A stretch of 64,000 bases of DNA from an uncultured Collinsella sp. (GTDB taxonomy: Bacteria > Actinomycetota > Coriobacteriia > Coriobacteriales > Coriobacteriaceae): contig CABUDZ010000001.1 of assembly GCA_902490445.1 (NCBI GenBank), positions 1 through 64,000 of the forward strand, read 5' to 3'. The notes under the pieces were generated by a model that saw nothing but the letters and a program-made list of their open reading frames with translations, was not told the DNA's origin and searched no databases. This document shows positions 42,217 to 51,334 of this stretch, one piece after another. The stretch's first letter is position 1. The number at the start of each line of letters is the position of its first letter. A program made the translations under genes and the position numbers.

Positions 42217-44529
42217 CTACGCCGACGCGCTGTCGCGAGCCGCCTGGCATGTAGGAGTCTGACGCAGCGTAAGCGGCTTGTCCCCCGCCTCGGCTGACGT
42301 GGTCAGCGTATATGTGATCGTCGTCGTCTCGCCAGCATGCAGGTCAACGGTGCCCGAATAGAAGGGGATTCCATGCCACGTAGCGGCGCCAAGACCAAAC
42401 TGGGTGCCCTCGACGGTCAGATCAGTAATGTTGCCGCCCGTCGGGGCAAACAACGAGACATTCAGACGCTCGTCGTCGCGCGCGGCATCGGGCGCGCTCG
42501 CCGCGACGTAGTCGGGCAGCTTGCCGGCCTCCTCCTGCGTCATGATGTTCGTCAGGGTAACGGTGATGCGATACGAGCATGTGCCGTCACCGTTCTTGAT
42601 GCCCTGGCCAATCTGCGTATCGGCATTCAGGTACCAGTCGAGCTTGGAGAAGCTCAGGTTGTTAAAGTAGACACCAGCAACGGGATCTTCACTCGGGTCA
42701 TCCGGATCGGGCAGCGAGGCGTCGATGTTCATCTCCTTGATAGCGTTCTGCTCGTCATCGTTTTTCATCCACGCGATCAGGCGGCCCTCTTCGGCACCGC
42801 GCTCAACGGCGCTGACAAGCTTCGTAACATCGACATCGCCGATACCGCCAAGGATCTTGTCGAAGGCAGCGCTGGCGACGGATGCAAAGATGCCGTCCGA
42901 CTCCTCGACCGGATAGTTCCAGTACACATCGTGCATGAGGACCTTTGCGGCGTTGGTGCCGTCGACAACCGTTCCGTCGGGCAGCGACACGTTACCGACC
43001 AGGCCCAGCAGATACTGCAGGAACACCGGGTCGATACCCACGACGCCGTCAACGTCCTGGCCATATTGAGATTTCCACAGGGCTGCGACACGCTGCGAGT
43101 TGCGGGGCCAATCAGGCGAATAGGTATTGCCCGAGTTGTACAGGTTACTGTGGTTGCCGAACAGCGCCTCATCCTCTTCGTCGACGCTCTCAACCGCCTC
43201 GTCTTTGCCAAGCGCAATACATGGGACAAAGTCACCGATCGACATCTGGCCATCGGTAACTGAAATCAGGCCCTGCGAACCGCCAAAGCCGCCGCAGGCA
43301 CGAATCTCGACGTTGTTCATGGCGTACACAAGGTAGTTGCGCGTCTGGCCGTTGGCGCCGAGCATCTGGGGAAGGACGGGGGCGACCTTCTCCGCCGCGT
43401 CAACCGCGCCATTGAGGGTGGCAAAGCCGTCCTTGGCCTTATCGACCAGCTCGGTCACCTGGGAAATATGAGTATCGCCAATGCCCTGGATCTTCTCGTT
43501 GGCGCTCTTGAACACCTTCGAGCTATCGGAGAGCGAATCGGCGACCGCCTGCAACGCAGACACGTTGATGGTCCCATCCTGGAACAGCTTGCCGGGCGTG
43601 GCCTGCGAAAGGTTATCGGCCATGGGAACCAGCGCGTTGCTCGAGACATCGGACAGGGCGTCGATCATGGTGCGGGCCGCATTGATGTCGCTGCCATACA
43701 CCGGGATAAACGAAGCCGCCGTCCACAGCGGGCTCGAGGTCTCCGCCTTCATGCTGTCGCAAAGCTCATCAATCTTCTTCGCGTCGTCAGGCAGCGTCGA
43801 AAAATCGCCCGACGTGACCTTGTCCTTAAGGCCACCGACGATCTCGACAGCCTCCTTCGCTTCGCTCTTTACGGTCTTTGCCGAGTTAAGCAGCATAAAG
43901 CCGCTTGCGCCAAGCGCAACGAGAAGCACCGCGACTACAGCGGCAATAATGGCGCCGGTGTGACGCTTTTTGCGTTCGCCCTTGCGATGGCGATGACGGA
44001 CCAGACCGTCAGAGGTCGAACTCGACGAAGCGTCGCTACCGTAGTTCAAGCCAAAATCGTAATAATCTTCCTTGGAACCCGAGCCCGCAAACTGGGCACC
44101 GCTATCATCCAGGCGGGCGAACGTGCCAGTCTCGGAGGCACCGGTGTAAATCGTGCCAAGGTTACCCGTAAGCCCCGCGCCACCGGCAGAGGGAGTATTG
44201 TTGGCGGCCTTGCCGGCATTAACGTTGCCGGCGGCATTTGCGGCGTTGGCAGCGCCTGCGTTGTTCGCAGGTGCCGAAGGAGCCCCGCTCGGCTGCGACG
44301 TAGAGGTTGCACCGCCCGCAAAGACATTCCCTCTTGCACGGCCGGTCTTTTTTGCCTTTTGAGACTGCTCGTACAGAGCGGTAAACATCGCCGTCTCGCC
44401 CGGGGACACGCGCTTACCGGAACCGCCCTGTCCAGCGCCGCCCGGCGTGCCGGCCTTACCAGCCCCGTTCGGGCGCGGCGGAACTGCAGGACGGCCGCTA
44501 TCGCTGTCCTTAAAGTGATTACCAGCCAT
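42217..44529 (-). CDS. DUF4012 membrane-anchored surface protein
   Basis: 770 aa. Residues 1-195 are cytoplasmic and low-complexity, rich in Gly, Ala and Asn (NNAGAANAANAAGNVNAG), ending in a basic patch (RHRHRKGERKKRHT). One helix follows (GAIIAAVVAVLLVALGASGF, about 198-220), then the DUF4012 ectodomain: YLVYAMNNVEIRACGGFGGS matches the family N-x-x-E-x-R-x-x-G-G-F signature. Members often sit in polysaccharide or cell-surface loci; the function is unknown. Start ATG at 44529 has GCGAGGA seven nt upstream. The SipW operon lies close by, with EamA between. Confidence 0.85.
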   Translation of the reverse strand: MAGNHFKDSDSGRPAVPPRPNGAGKAGTPGGAGQGGSGKRVSPGETAMFTALYEQSQKAKKTGRARGNVFAGGATSTSQPSGAPSAPANNAGAANAANAAGNVNAGKAANNTPSAGGAGLTGNLGTIYTGASETGTFARLDDSGAQFAGSGSKEDYYDFGLNYGSDASSSSTSDGLVRHRHRKGERKKRHTGAIIAAVVAVLLVALGASGFMLLNSAKTVKSEAKEAVEIVGGLKDKVTSGDFSTLPDDAKKIDELCDSMKAETSSPLWTAASFIPVYGSDINAARTMIDALSDVSSNALVPMADNLSQATPGKLFQDGTINVSALQAVADSLSDSSKVFKSANEKIQGIGDTHISQVTELVDKAKDGFATLNGAVDAAEKVAPVLPQMLGANGQTRNYLVYAMNNVEIRACGGFGGSQGLISVTDGQMSIGDFVPCIALGKDEAVESVDEEDEALFGNHSNLYNSGNTYSPDWPRNSQRVAALWKSQYGQDVDGVVGIDPVFLQYLLGLVGNVSLPDGTVVDGTNAAKVLMHDVYWNYPVEESDGIFASVASAAFDKILGGIGDVDVTKLVSAVERGAEEGRLIAWMKNDDEQNAIKEMNIDASLPDPDDPSEDPVAGVYFNNLSFSKLDWYLNADTQIGQGIKNGDGTCSYRITVTLTNIMTQEEAGKLPDYVAASAPDAARDDERLNVSLFAPTGGNITDLTVEGTQFGLGAATWHGIPFYSGTVDLHAGETTTITYTLTTSAEAGDKPLTLRQTPTCQAARDSASA

Positions 44530-44672
44530 AAAGAAATCCTCGCAATTGAGTCGCAATGAAAAAGTCCATAACGTTACTAGTTTATGGCATTTTGGGCATC
44601 GACAGCTAAACTCCAGACACGGACATCAATTGGCGAAAATGTGGCACAACACCTTTTCCGTCTTGGCGCCAG

Positions 44673-45695
44673 CTACACCGTCAAAAACACCATCGCGATA
44701 ATCATGGCAAAACCTGCCAGGTCGGTGGGCAAAAACACCGTTCCCAGCATAAGGGCGCTGGTGATGGTGGCCGAAACCGGCTCCATGGTTCCAAGAAGGC
44801 TCGCGCGCACCGAGCCAATCTCCTTAACGCCCTGCATGTAGAACATATAGGCGAAGAACGACCCCACCACAATAAATATCGCGAGCGCGCCGACACCCGA
44901 GGGGCCGAGCGCCGGCATGTGCGCCCACGGCTGGGTAAAGATACTCATCACGATTCCCGCCGAAAGCATGGCCGAGCCCGTGACGACCGAGCTGCCGTAT
45001 TTGTTGAGGATTCCGGCAGGGATGATTGCTATGCAGGCACCGCCCACTGCGCACAAAAGGCCCGCGAGCAGGCCCATTGGCGAGATACTGAGCGTACTAG
45101 GGTCGCCGCCCGTGGCAATTAAAAACGTTCCGCCCAAGGCGAGCAAAATGCCAAGCGCCTCGCGCGTGCGCGGCAGTCGATGCGCGGTGACGCAGGCATA
45201 CCCCATGACTACCACCAGCTGCAGACACTGAAAGACGGTCGCGGTGCCCGCGTTGGTCAGACGCACGGCTGACAGATAGCAAAGCTGGTTGAACAGCAGG
45301 CCAAAGATCGTAAATAGGATGAGCTGCTTGCGATCGGCAGGGGTGGTCCACAGCCTGACCAGGCGGTCGCGATCTTTTCTGAGCACGACGAACATAAAGA
45401 GCAGGCCAGCGATAACTTGGCGCACGCTCATCAGCCAAAATGTCTCGATATGGCACACGTCAAAGAGGTAGCTGGCACTGGTGCCAGAAAAACCCCAAAA
45501 CGTACCGCCGGCAAACGCGGCGAGCGTGCCCAGGGCCATCTTGCGCGTCTGGGCATCGTTGAGGCGGTCGCGCCATGCGCGGCGGGTGCTGCGGCTCAGC
45601 TCGTCAGTTCCCTCGGGCACGACAAAATCGGCCGCCGCCGTCATCGGCACCGAAGCCTTTTTACGTGCACGCTGCGCTGTGCGCTCCTGTTCCAT
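44673..45695 (-). CDS. EamA/DMT-superfamily transporter
   Basis: 340 aa with about ten membrane helices in two EamA repeats: GTLAAFAGGTFWGFSGTSAS (about 56) opens repeat 1, and LLAGLLCAVGGACIAIIPAG (about 213) opens repeat 2, ending in GTMEPVSATITSALMLGTVF, the family E-P motif. A ~50-residue charged cytoplasmic tail precedes the first helix. Members export or import metabolites such as amino acids; the substrate is not predictable here. Ribosome site TGGGGAGTGGA. Confidence 0.88.
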   Translation of the reverse strand: MEQERTAQRARKKASVPMTAAADFVVPEGTDELSRSTRRAWRDRLNDAQTRKMALGTLAAFAGGTFWGFSGTSASYLFDVCHIETFWLMSVRQVIAGLLFMFVVLRKDRDRLVRLWTTPADRKQLILFTIFGLLFNQLCYLSAVRLTNAGTATVFQCLQLVVVMGYACVTAHRLPRTREALGILLALGGTFLIATGGDPSTLSISPMGLLAGLLCAVGGACIAIIPAGILNKYGSSVVTGSAMLSAGIVMSIFTQPWAHMPALGPSGVGALAIFIVVGSFFAYMFYMQGVKEIGSVRASLLGTMEPVSATITSALMLGTVFLPTDLAGFAMIIAMVFLTV

Positions 45696-45820
45696 TCCAC
45701 TCCCCAGAAATCAATTGGCAACAAAGCGCTCAAACTGTAGCACGAATATTGATACGGAAATGCGGTCGATTCGGAACATCTACGAGCATCCAAATTGCAG
45801 GGACGAAAGGCACCGAAGAG

Positions 45821-46528
45821 CTATGCCGAGCGGTTGGGATCGTCTGGGGCGCCGGGGTCGGCCTCCGCGCTTCCCTGGGCATCCTCACCGTCGACCTGCT
45901 CCTTGGCGCTGTCCTGGCTCTCCTGCTCGCGGCGGCGCTTTTCGCGAATCTGCTCCACAGCCGCGCGCAGGGCAGCCTCGTCTTCAGCGCGCGCCACCTC
46001 TTGCGTGGTCTTGACCATATGGCGAATTTCGAGCACCAGCAGCACGATCAGCGGCACCACGATGAGCGGAAAGAACAGCAGCGGATTGGTGAGCAGCGAC
46101 ACCACAACGCCCAGGCCTGCCGAGACAAAGACCACGCGGCCCACCACGTCGGCGGCGGGCACGGGCGCGGCATCCTCGACCGGATTGGCATCGCCCTTGG
46201 TGCGGTAGATCGGGGCGCCGTCGGCGGCGGCCTCCACGGCAACGATGCGGTGCGTGTTGAGCGAACCCTCCAGCGCGTCATCGGACGAATGGAAGGTGAT
46301 GATGTCGCCCACCTGATAGGCCTGGCCGTCGCCGGTATCAACGACGATAAACGAGTGCACGGGAATCGCCGGCTCCATCGAACCGGTCAGCGTGCGCATA
46401 AAGCCATAGCCCATGATGGTGGGGATCTCGCCGGCGGGCGTGAACACCGTGCGCAGCAACACCACAAAGGCGACCAGGATCACCACGGTCGCCAGCACGT
46501 TGATCACGCGGAGCACGTGCTTCATCAC
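45821..46528 (-). CDS. SipW-like (ER-type) signal peptidase I, second copy
   Basis: 235 aa. An N-terminal anchor (INVLATVVILVAFVVLLRTV) precedes the S26B catalytic domain: TLTGSMEPAI (Ser50 nucleophile), SLNTHRIV (His93), and TKGDANPVED (Asp general region). A His replaces the usual Lys of ordinary bacterial SPase I, the hallmark of the SipW/ER type that processes TasA-like proteins. Two helices (about 128-165, LLTNPLLFFPLIVVPLIVLL) lead to an acidic/basic cytoplasmic tail. GTG at 46528 overlaps the stop of the upstream DUF2357-like gene. Last gene of the operon. Confidence 0.88.
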   Translation of the reverse strand: MMKHVLRVINVLATVVILVAFVVLLRTVFTPAGEIPTIMGYGFMRTLTGSMEPAIPVHSFIVVDTGDGQAYQVGDIITFHSSDDALEGSLNTHRIVAVEAAADGAPIYRTKGDANPVEDAAPVPAADVVGRVVFVSAGLGVVVSLLTNPLLFFPLIVVPLIVLLVLEIRHMVKTTQEVARAEDEAALRAAVEQIREKRRREQESQDSAKEQVDGEDAQGSAEADPGAPDDPNRSA

Positions 46529-48771
46529 TTGTCGTCGTCCTTTGCGGAAGTCTCGGGGTCGGCAGCGACCTCGCCCTCGGTGGCATCCGCCGCAGAAGCG
46601 CCATCCTCGTCAGGCGCGGCGACCACGCCCTCGCCAGCCTCGCCGCGCAAGCGGGCCAGCAGATAGCGCGACAGGCTGTTGCCCTCGGCACGGCGCTCGG
46701 CACGCTCACGGTTGCGCTCGGCCCGCTCCAGCTCTTGCGCCAGCGCGTCCAGGCGCTGCTGCATCTCCGCGCGAGCAGCTTCGACCTCGCGCTCGCAAGC
46801 GGCACGGACGGCGGCGACTTCCTGCTCGATGCGCTCCCCTGCCGCAAGCTCGGCTGCGGCGGCACGCGCGTCGGCGTCGGCACGAGCCTCCTCGGCGGCA
46901 CGCACGGCGGCATCGCGCTCGGCAGCGGCTGCGGCGACCTTCTCGCTGGCGTCCACCGTAGCCTGCTCGACGGCAGAATCGGCGGCCGCACGCGCGGCGT
47001 CGATCGCGGCATCGGCTGCCTGCTGAGCAGCGGAAACCTTCTCCTCGGCCGCGGCAACGGTGTCGGCGAGCTTCTGCTCCGCCTCGGCCGCGGCGACGTC
47101 GGCAGTCTCCTGCGCGGCACGGGCATCGCGCTCGGCCGCCAGCCGCACTTCCTCGATCTGCAGCTTGGCGGCGTCCAGCTTGGCATGCACCTCGGCGAGC
47201 TCCTTGGCAGACGCCTCGCGCACACCGGCAAGCTCGGCTGCGGCGGCGTCCTTGGCGGCCTGCAGCTCGGCGGCATCGGCGGCCGTCTTGGCGGCCAGGG
47301 CTGCGGCGGACTCGCTCTTGACCTGCGCGATCTGCTCGGAGGCCGCCTGCTCGGCGGCCGCAACCTTTGCATCGGCATCAGCGTGAGCAGCCGTGACCTC
47401 GTCATCGGCCTCGACGCGCATCTGCTCAAGCTGTGCCGCCGCAGTCGAGCGCACCTCGGCAGCAGCCTCCTCGGCAGCTTTCTTGCCCGCCTCGACATCC
47501 TCCAGCGAACCTTGCAGCTCCTCAACATCAGCCTCGGCCATCTGAGCGCGCTGCGTCAACGCCAGCTCGCGCGTCTTGGCCTCGTCCAGCTCGTCGACCA
47601 GGTCGTCGCGCTCGTCGGTCAACGCGTGCGCCTGCACCTTCCAAGACTTGACCTGCCCCTGCAGCTCCTCGATCTGCTCGCGCGCCTCGGCCAACGCCTG
47701 CTCGGCATCGAGCTGGGCCTGCGTGACCTCCTCCACAAACACGCGCCGGACCTCGACGTCGGGCAGGTCGGGGCTATCGACCTGCTCCTCCTTAATCTCC
47801 TTAATAAACTTGGGCGCCACCGGCGCGTGTTGCACGCTCTCGAGCTCCTGCAGGTTGCGCTCGTCATCGGTCAGGCTCTTAAAGACGGTGTAGTTGTTAA
47901 TGAGGTTGGTGTACATCTGCACCATGTACTCATCATCGAACGCCAGTGACTGCTGCTGCACGTCGATGTTGTAGCCCACCTTGTCGTAGCGCTCCATAAA
48001 CTGCCACAGCTGGTAGCACTTGCGGTAGTTGGGGTCCTTCATGATGAGGTTGGTGCGCTGGATGGGGCTGCGGACCGCGCTGCACCCGTTCATGATCTGG
48101 CAAAACGACGCGCCGCGCAGCGCCATGACCAGACGGCGCACACGGTCGATGCGCATAAAGACGTCCATGTTGTCGGCGTCGTTCTCGGCAAAGCTCTGGC
48201 GGTTTTTGACCGTCATCTCGACGTTATACTCGATCTCTTCGTACGCGTCGTCGATCTTGCTGTGCATCTTAAAGCGGTTGCGGATCTCATTGCCCGTCGA
48301 CCAAAAGATCACGTCGGTGCGCTTGTCCACAAACGTCAGCAGGCGCTGAATCAGGTGGTAGATGAAGCGGTTCTCGTACAGATCGTAGGTCTCGACGGTA
48401 TTGACGTTGAGGATGCGCGTGGGATGGACGCCGCCATCGTCGCTCGGCGCCAAAAACTGCGTGTTCTGGCTCAGATGACGGACGCTGTCGGCGCTGATCT
48501 TTTTGGCGAGCGAGACCGGCACCACCTCTTCCTCGGTGGTGATAAAGCGCCGCGGCTTTTCGATAATGGTGTTGATGGCGTCGAGCGAGTCCTCGATCAT
48601 GCTGATCCATTCCTCGTCCACCACCTTGACGAGCTCCTCGCGCTGCTGCTCGATCGTGGTGCCCGAGGCCTGCGCCATCTCAAACAGATAGCGGAAGTAG
48701 CGGTTGTCCTCCTGGATGGGCTCCATCTGCTCGGAGAAGCTGGTATAGAGGTCCTGAATGGTCTCGGACAT
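46525..48771 (-). CDS. DUF2357-like protein with long Ala/Glu coiled coil
   Basis: 748 aa. Residues ~1-320 match the DUF2357 pattern that partners McrB-like ATPases: YDLYENRFIYHLIQRLLTFV (129-148) and SPIQRTNLIMKDPNYRKCYQ followed by LW (~235-255). The PD-(D/E)xK nuclease usually expected after this in DUF2357 restriction proteins is not seen; instead residues ~350-690 form a continuous Ala/Glu/Gln-rich coiled coil (AEEKVSAAQQAADAAIDAAR), then a short tail. No membrane segment. GGAGTAACCC precedes the ATG. Between the AAA+ gene and the second SipW. This suggests a structural adaptor, not a nuclease. Confidence 0.75.
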   Translation of the reverse strand: MSETIQDLYTSFSEQMEPIQEDNRYFRYLFEMAQASGTTIEQQREELVKVVDEEWISMIEDSLDAINTIIEKPRRFITTEEEVVPVSLAKKISADSVRHLSQNTQFLAPSDDGGVHPTRILNVNTVETYDLYENRFIYHLIQRLLTFVDKRTDVIFWSTGNEIRNRFKMHSKIDDAYEEIEYNVEMTVKNRQSFAENDADNMDVFMRIDRVRRLVMALRGASFCQIMNGCSAVRSPIQRTNLIMKDPNYRKCYQLWQFMERYDKVGYNIDVQQQSLAFDDEYMVQMYTNLINNYTVFKSLTDDERNLQELESVQHAPVAPKFIKEIKEEQVDSPDLPDVEVRRVFVEEVTQAQLDAEQALAEAREQIEELQGQVKSWKVQAHALTDERDDLVDELDEAKTRELALTQRAQMAEADVEELQGSLEDVEAGKKAAEEAAAEVRSTAAAQLEQMRVEADDEVTAAHADADAKVAAAEQAASEQIAQVKSESAAALAAKTAADAAELQAAKDAAAAELAGVREASAKELAEVHAKLDAAKLQIEEVRLAAERDARAAQETADVAAAEAEQKLADTVAAAEEKVSAAQQAADAAIDAARAAADSAVEQATVDASEKVAAAAAERDAAVRAAEEARADADARAAAAELAAGERIEQEVAAVRAACEREVEAARAEMQQRLDALAQELERAERNRERAERRAEGNSLSRYLLARLRGEAGEGVVAAPDEDGASAADATEGEVAADPETSAKDDDK

Positions 48772-48805
48772 GGGTTACTCCATAGATTGGATCGATCGGA
48801 AAGGG

Positions 48806-48830
48806 GCGGGGCGACATCACGCCGCCCCGC
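48806..48830 (-). other. GC-rich hairpin between AAA+ and DUF2357 genes
   Basis: GCGGGGCG-N9-CGCCCCGC in the 72-nt spacer, followed on the minus strand by CCCTTTCC. The weak T run makes it a leaky terminator or a processing/stability hairpin separating upstream secreted-protein genes and SipW from the downstream genes. Confidence 0.55.
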
Positions 48831-48843
48831 ACTTACGCCATTA

Positions 48844-50535
48844 CTAGAAGTTCTGGATCCGCTGCAGGTACATGACGGAATCGGGCAGGCCGCCCTCGCC
48901 AAAGGTCTTCTCGATGTACTCGATCAGGCCCTTCATCTCGTCGCGCACAAAGCTCACGTTCATGGACTCAAACTTCTTGAGCACCTTGCGGGCGATGATG
49001 TAGTCCATGCCGCCCAGCTCGGTGCCGCCGCACGCCACGTACACGGGGATAAAGTCGTACATCTGCTTGATGATACGGTTACCAAAGGCCAGCTTAAAGC
49101 GGGTCTGCAGGTACTGGTCCAGCTTGTGCATCTTCTGGAGCAGCTCGTCGTCGATTACGTACTCGACCTTAGCCTTTTGGAACAGATACTGCAGGTGGTC
49201 GGCCGTCACGTGCACGCGCTCGTGCGGCTCGCATTCAAACGCGTCGGCACGCTCGTTGAGCTCGATGGGGATTGCACGGTCGTACACCTTGTCCGTGATG
49301 GTAAAGGTGGAGTCGTCGTTGTTGGCCGTGCCGATGAACCACAGGCTGTCGGGGATGGTGAGCTTGCCGTCGTGCAGAGCCTTGGGATCGGCGGCCCACT
49401 GGGTGGGGACCAGATCGAGTACCCACTCGTCGTGGCTGGGCATCTCGAGCACCGACAGGATCTCGGCAAAGTAGTACTCCACGCGGGCGAGGTTCATCTC
49501 GTCAAGCACGATCATGGACGGGTCCTGGCGAAGGCCCGCCTCGTACACGGCGCGGAGGAACTCGGTCTCGTTAAAGCGCTTGGAGAACTCGTTAAAGTAG
49601 CCCAGTACCTCGGTGCGATCGCGAAAACTCGGCTGCACCGACACGATGGTCGCGGGGTTATCCAGATAGCGGCTAAAGCTGTAGGGCAGCGAGGTCTTAC
49701 CAGTACCCGAGATGCCCTCCAGGATCAGCAGCTTGGAGGCGGCCATGCCGGCCACAAAGCGGCGGATGACCTCAGGCGTGTAGTAGAGCTTCATCTGGCT
49801 GCAGGCGAACGCGCGGAAGCTGTCGACAAAGTCCTCCAGCGAGATGGCATCGTCGTAGACCGGCGATTCCCAGTCGCGGTACTTAAGGTCCACAAGGGAC
49901 AACTTGGGGAAGCGGTTGGCCTGCGCAATCTCTTTTTCCTCGGCTAGGGTCTTGGCCTCAACGGTGGCCTTGGCCATGGCGGCCGCGGCATCCTTGACGC
50001 CCGCACCGTCGAGCGCGAGCGACGCGTTGCCCGACATGACGGCCGTCGCCGCGGCGCCCTCGCCCGCAGCGGCACCCGTAGCGGCGCCCACCACGTTGCC
50101 CACCGTGGGCAGATGGTCGTCGGCCAGGGCCGAGGCGCCCACGTACGGAATCTGCTTGGTGCCGCCCATGGCATTGACCTTGAGCGCCAGCAGTTTGTTC
50201 TTCTCGTCCATGAGGTCGAGCACCTGCTTGTTCAGGCGACCGATCTCGCGATAGAGCGCCTTGTTGGACGTATCGTCGCGATGCAGACGGCGGTTGATGC
50301 GGTAGCGGTGGACCAGAATGGCCACGATCAGCACGGGAACCGCGATGAGCATGGCAAACAGAATGATCGCGCCGATCTTGCCCACCAGGTCAAACGTGGT
50401 GAAGTAGGTCATAAAGATGTTGAAGTACTCAACCCAGCCAAACACCAGCAGGTTAAGGATGGAGCTCACAACGGCAACGACGTTGTAGACGACCTTTGCC
50501 AGCAGCTCCCAGGCAAATCCCAGAAACTCACTCAC
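48844..50535 (-). CDS. Membrane-anchored McrB-like AAA+ ATPase
   Basis: 563 aa. Two N-terminal membrane helices (about 9-34 and 53-77, GKIGAIILFAMLIAVPVLIV), a coiled coil (about 85-120, LYREIGRLNKQVLDLMDEKN), an Ala/Gly-rich linker (140-200), then an AAA+ domain. Walker A is EGISGTGKTSLP (273-284), Walker B MIVLDEMNLARVEYYF (341-356, close to the McrB DEMNLA block), and sensor GTANNDDST. The GTP-specific MNxxDR signature of true McrB is absent, so ATP is likely. GTG start with AGGAGG; overlaps the first SipW gene by 8 nt. Probable motor of the locus; restriction function unlikely given the membrane anchor. Confidence 0.8.
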   Translation of the reverse strand: MSEFLGFAWELLAKVVYNVVAVVSSILNLLVFGWVEYFNIFMTYFTTFDLVGKIGAIILFAMLIAVPVLIVAILVHRYRINRRLHRDDTSNKALYREIGRLNKQVLDLMDEKNKLLALKVNAMGGTKQIPYVGASALADDHLPTVGNVVGAATGAAAGEGAAATAVMSGNASLALDGAGVKDAAAAMAKATVEAKTLAEEKEIAQANRFPKLSLVDLKYRDWESPVYDDAISLEDFVDSFRAFACSQMKLYYTPEVIRRFVAGMAASKLLILEGISGTGKTSLPYSFSRYLDNPATIVSVQPSFRDRTEVLGYFNEFSKRFNETEFLRAVYEAGLRQDPSMIVLDEMNLARVEYYFAEILSVLEMPSHDEWVLDLVPTQWAADPKALHDGKLTIPDSLWFIGTANNDDSTFTITDKVYDRAIPIELNERADAFECEPHERVHVTADHLQYLFQKAKVEYVIDDELLQKMHKLDQYLQTRFKLAFGNRIIKQMYDFIPVYVACGGTELGGMDYIIARKVLKKFESMNVSFVRDEMKGLIEYIEKTFGEGGLPDSVMYLQRIQNF

Positions 50536-51274
50536 CGTCGGTATCCTCCTGCTTGGTCGCGTTCATCGCCGCCTCGGCCTCGGCCTTCAGACGACGGGCC
50601 TCCTCGAGCTTGGCCTCGGCCTGGGCAAGCTGCTCGGCGGCGTTATCGGTCGTGACGGTAGTGTCGCCCTTGCCCTCGGCGTCCACGATGGCAGCCGCGG
50701 CAGCCAGGCGGTCCTCCTCGGCCATAGCGCGCTTGAGGTTCATGCCCACCACGATGAGGTGATACACCTGGTAGATAAAGAACAGCAGCATGGGCAGCAC
50801 GATCACAATGAGGAAGCCCATGGAGCTGGACAGGAAGTCCATGACCTTGCCCATCTGCGGCAGCGCGAACACGTACTTGCCCACGATGTCGCCGTCGCTG
50901 ATGATGTGCGAATCGGCCACGTCGTTGTTATCGCCCTTGGTGGTAAAGCTGCGCATGCCGTTGACCTCGTCGATGGCGGCGATGCGGTGCGTGTTGAGCG
51001 CGTACTCGTTGTCGATAATGGTGTGGAACGTCACGATGTCGCCCACCTCGAGCTTGGAGGTGTCGCACTTTTTGATGACGATGAGGTCGCCCTTGTTAAA
51101 CGTGGGCGCCATGGAGTCGGACTGTACGGCGAGCGGGGTGAAGCCGGCGATGTCCGAGACGCTGCCGTCCTCGCGCGTGGCGAGCGTGGTAAACGCGTAC
51201 AGGGCCGCCACCAGGATGATGATCCACATGACGACGCTCAGTGCGATGGATGCGGCCTTTTTAACAGATTGCAT
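50528..51274 (-). CDS. sipW: SipW-like (ER-type) signal peptidase I, first copy
   Basis: 248 aa. N-terminal helix (ASIALSVVMWIIILVAALYA), catalytic VQSDSMAPTFNKGDLIVI (Ser54), ALNTHRIAAI (His96), TTKGDNND (113-118), a second helix (SMGFLIVIVLPMLLFFIYQV), and a charged coiled-coil tail. Ser-His architecture, not Ser-Lys, identifies it as SipW/S26B. It directly follows the four SipW-signal protein genes and overlaps the AAA+ gene, so it should process those substrates. Only about 25% of positions look shared with the second copy, suggesting distinct substrates or steps. Confidence 0.9.
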   Translation of the reverse strand: MQSVKKAASIALSVVMWIIILVAALYAFTTLATREDGSVSDIAGFTPLAVQSDSMAPTFNKGDLIVIKKCDTSKLEVGDIVTFHTIIDNEYALNTHRIAAIDEVNGMRSFTTKGDNNDVADSHIISDGDIVGKYVFALPQMGKVMDFLSSSMGFLIVIVLPMLLFFIYQVYHLIVVGMNLKRAMAEEDRLAAAAAIVDAEGKGDTTVTTDNAAEQLAQAEAKLEEARRLKAEAEAAMNATKQEDTDGE

Positions 51275-51334
51275 GATGTCCCTTACTACCGTGTCTGACT
51301 AGGTCGTGCGCGGCCCGATGGCCGCCGTGCATAT

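Noticed and set aside
46735..47949. 404-aa Leu/Gly-rich frame opposite the coiled-coil gene
   Set aside because: A by-product of the Ala/Glu codon bias of the coiled coil on the minus strand.
48844..50535. True McrB GTPase (type IV restriction) identity for the AAA+ protein
   Set aside because: The MNxxDR GTP-specificity signature is missing, two membrane helices are present, and the partner lacks a visible nuclease motif. McrB-like is the most that can be said.
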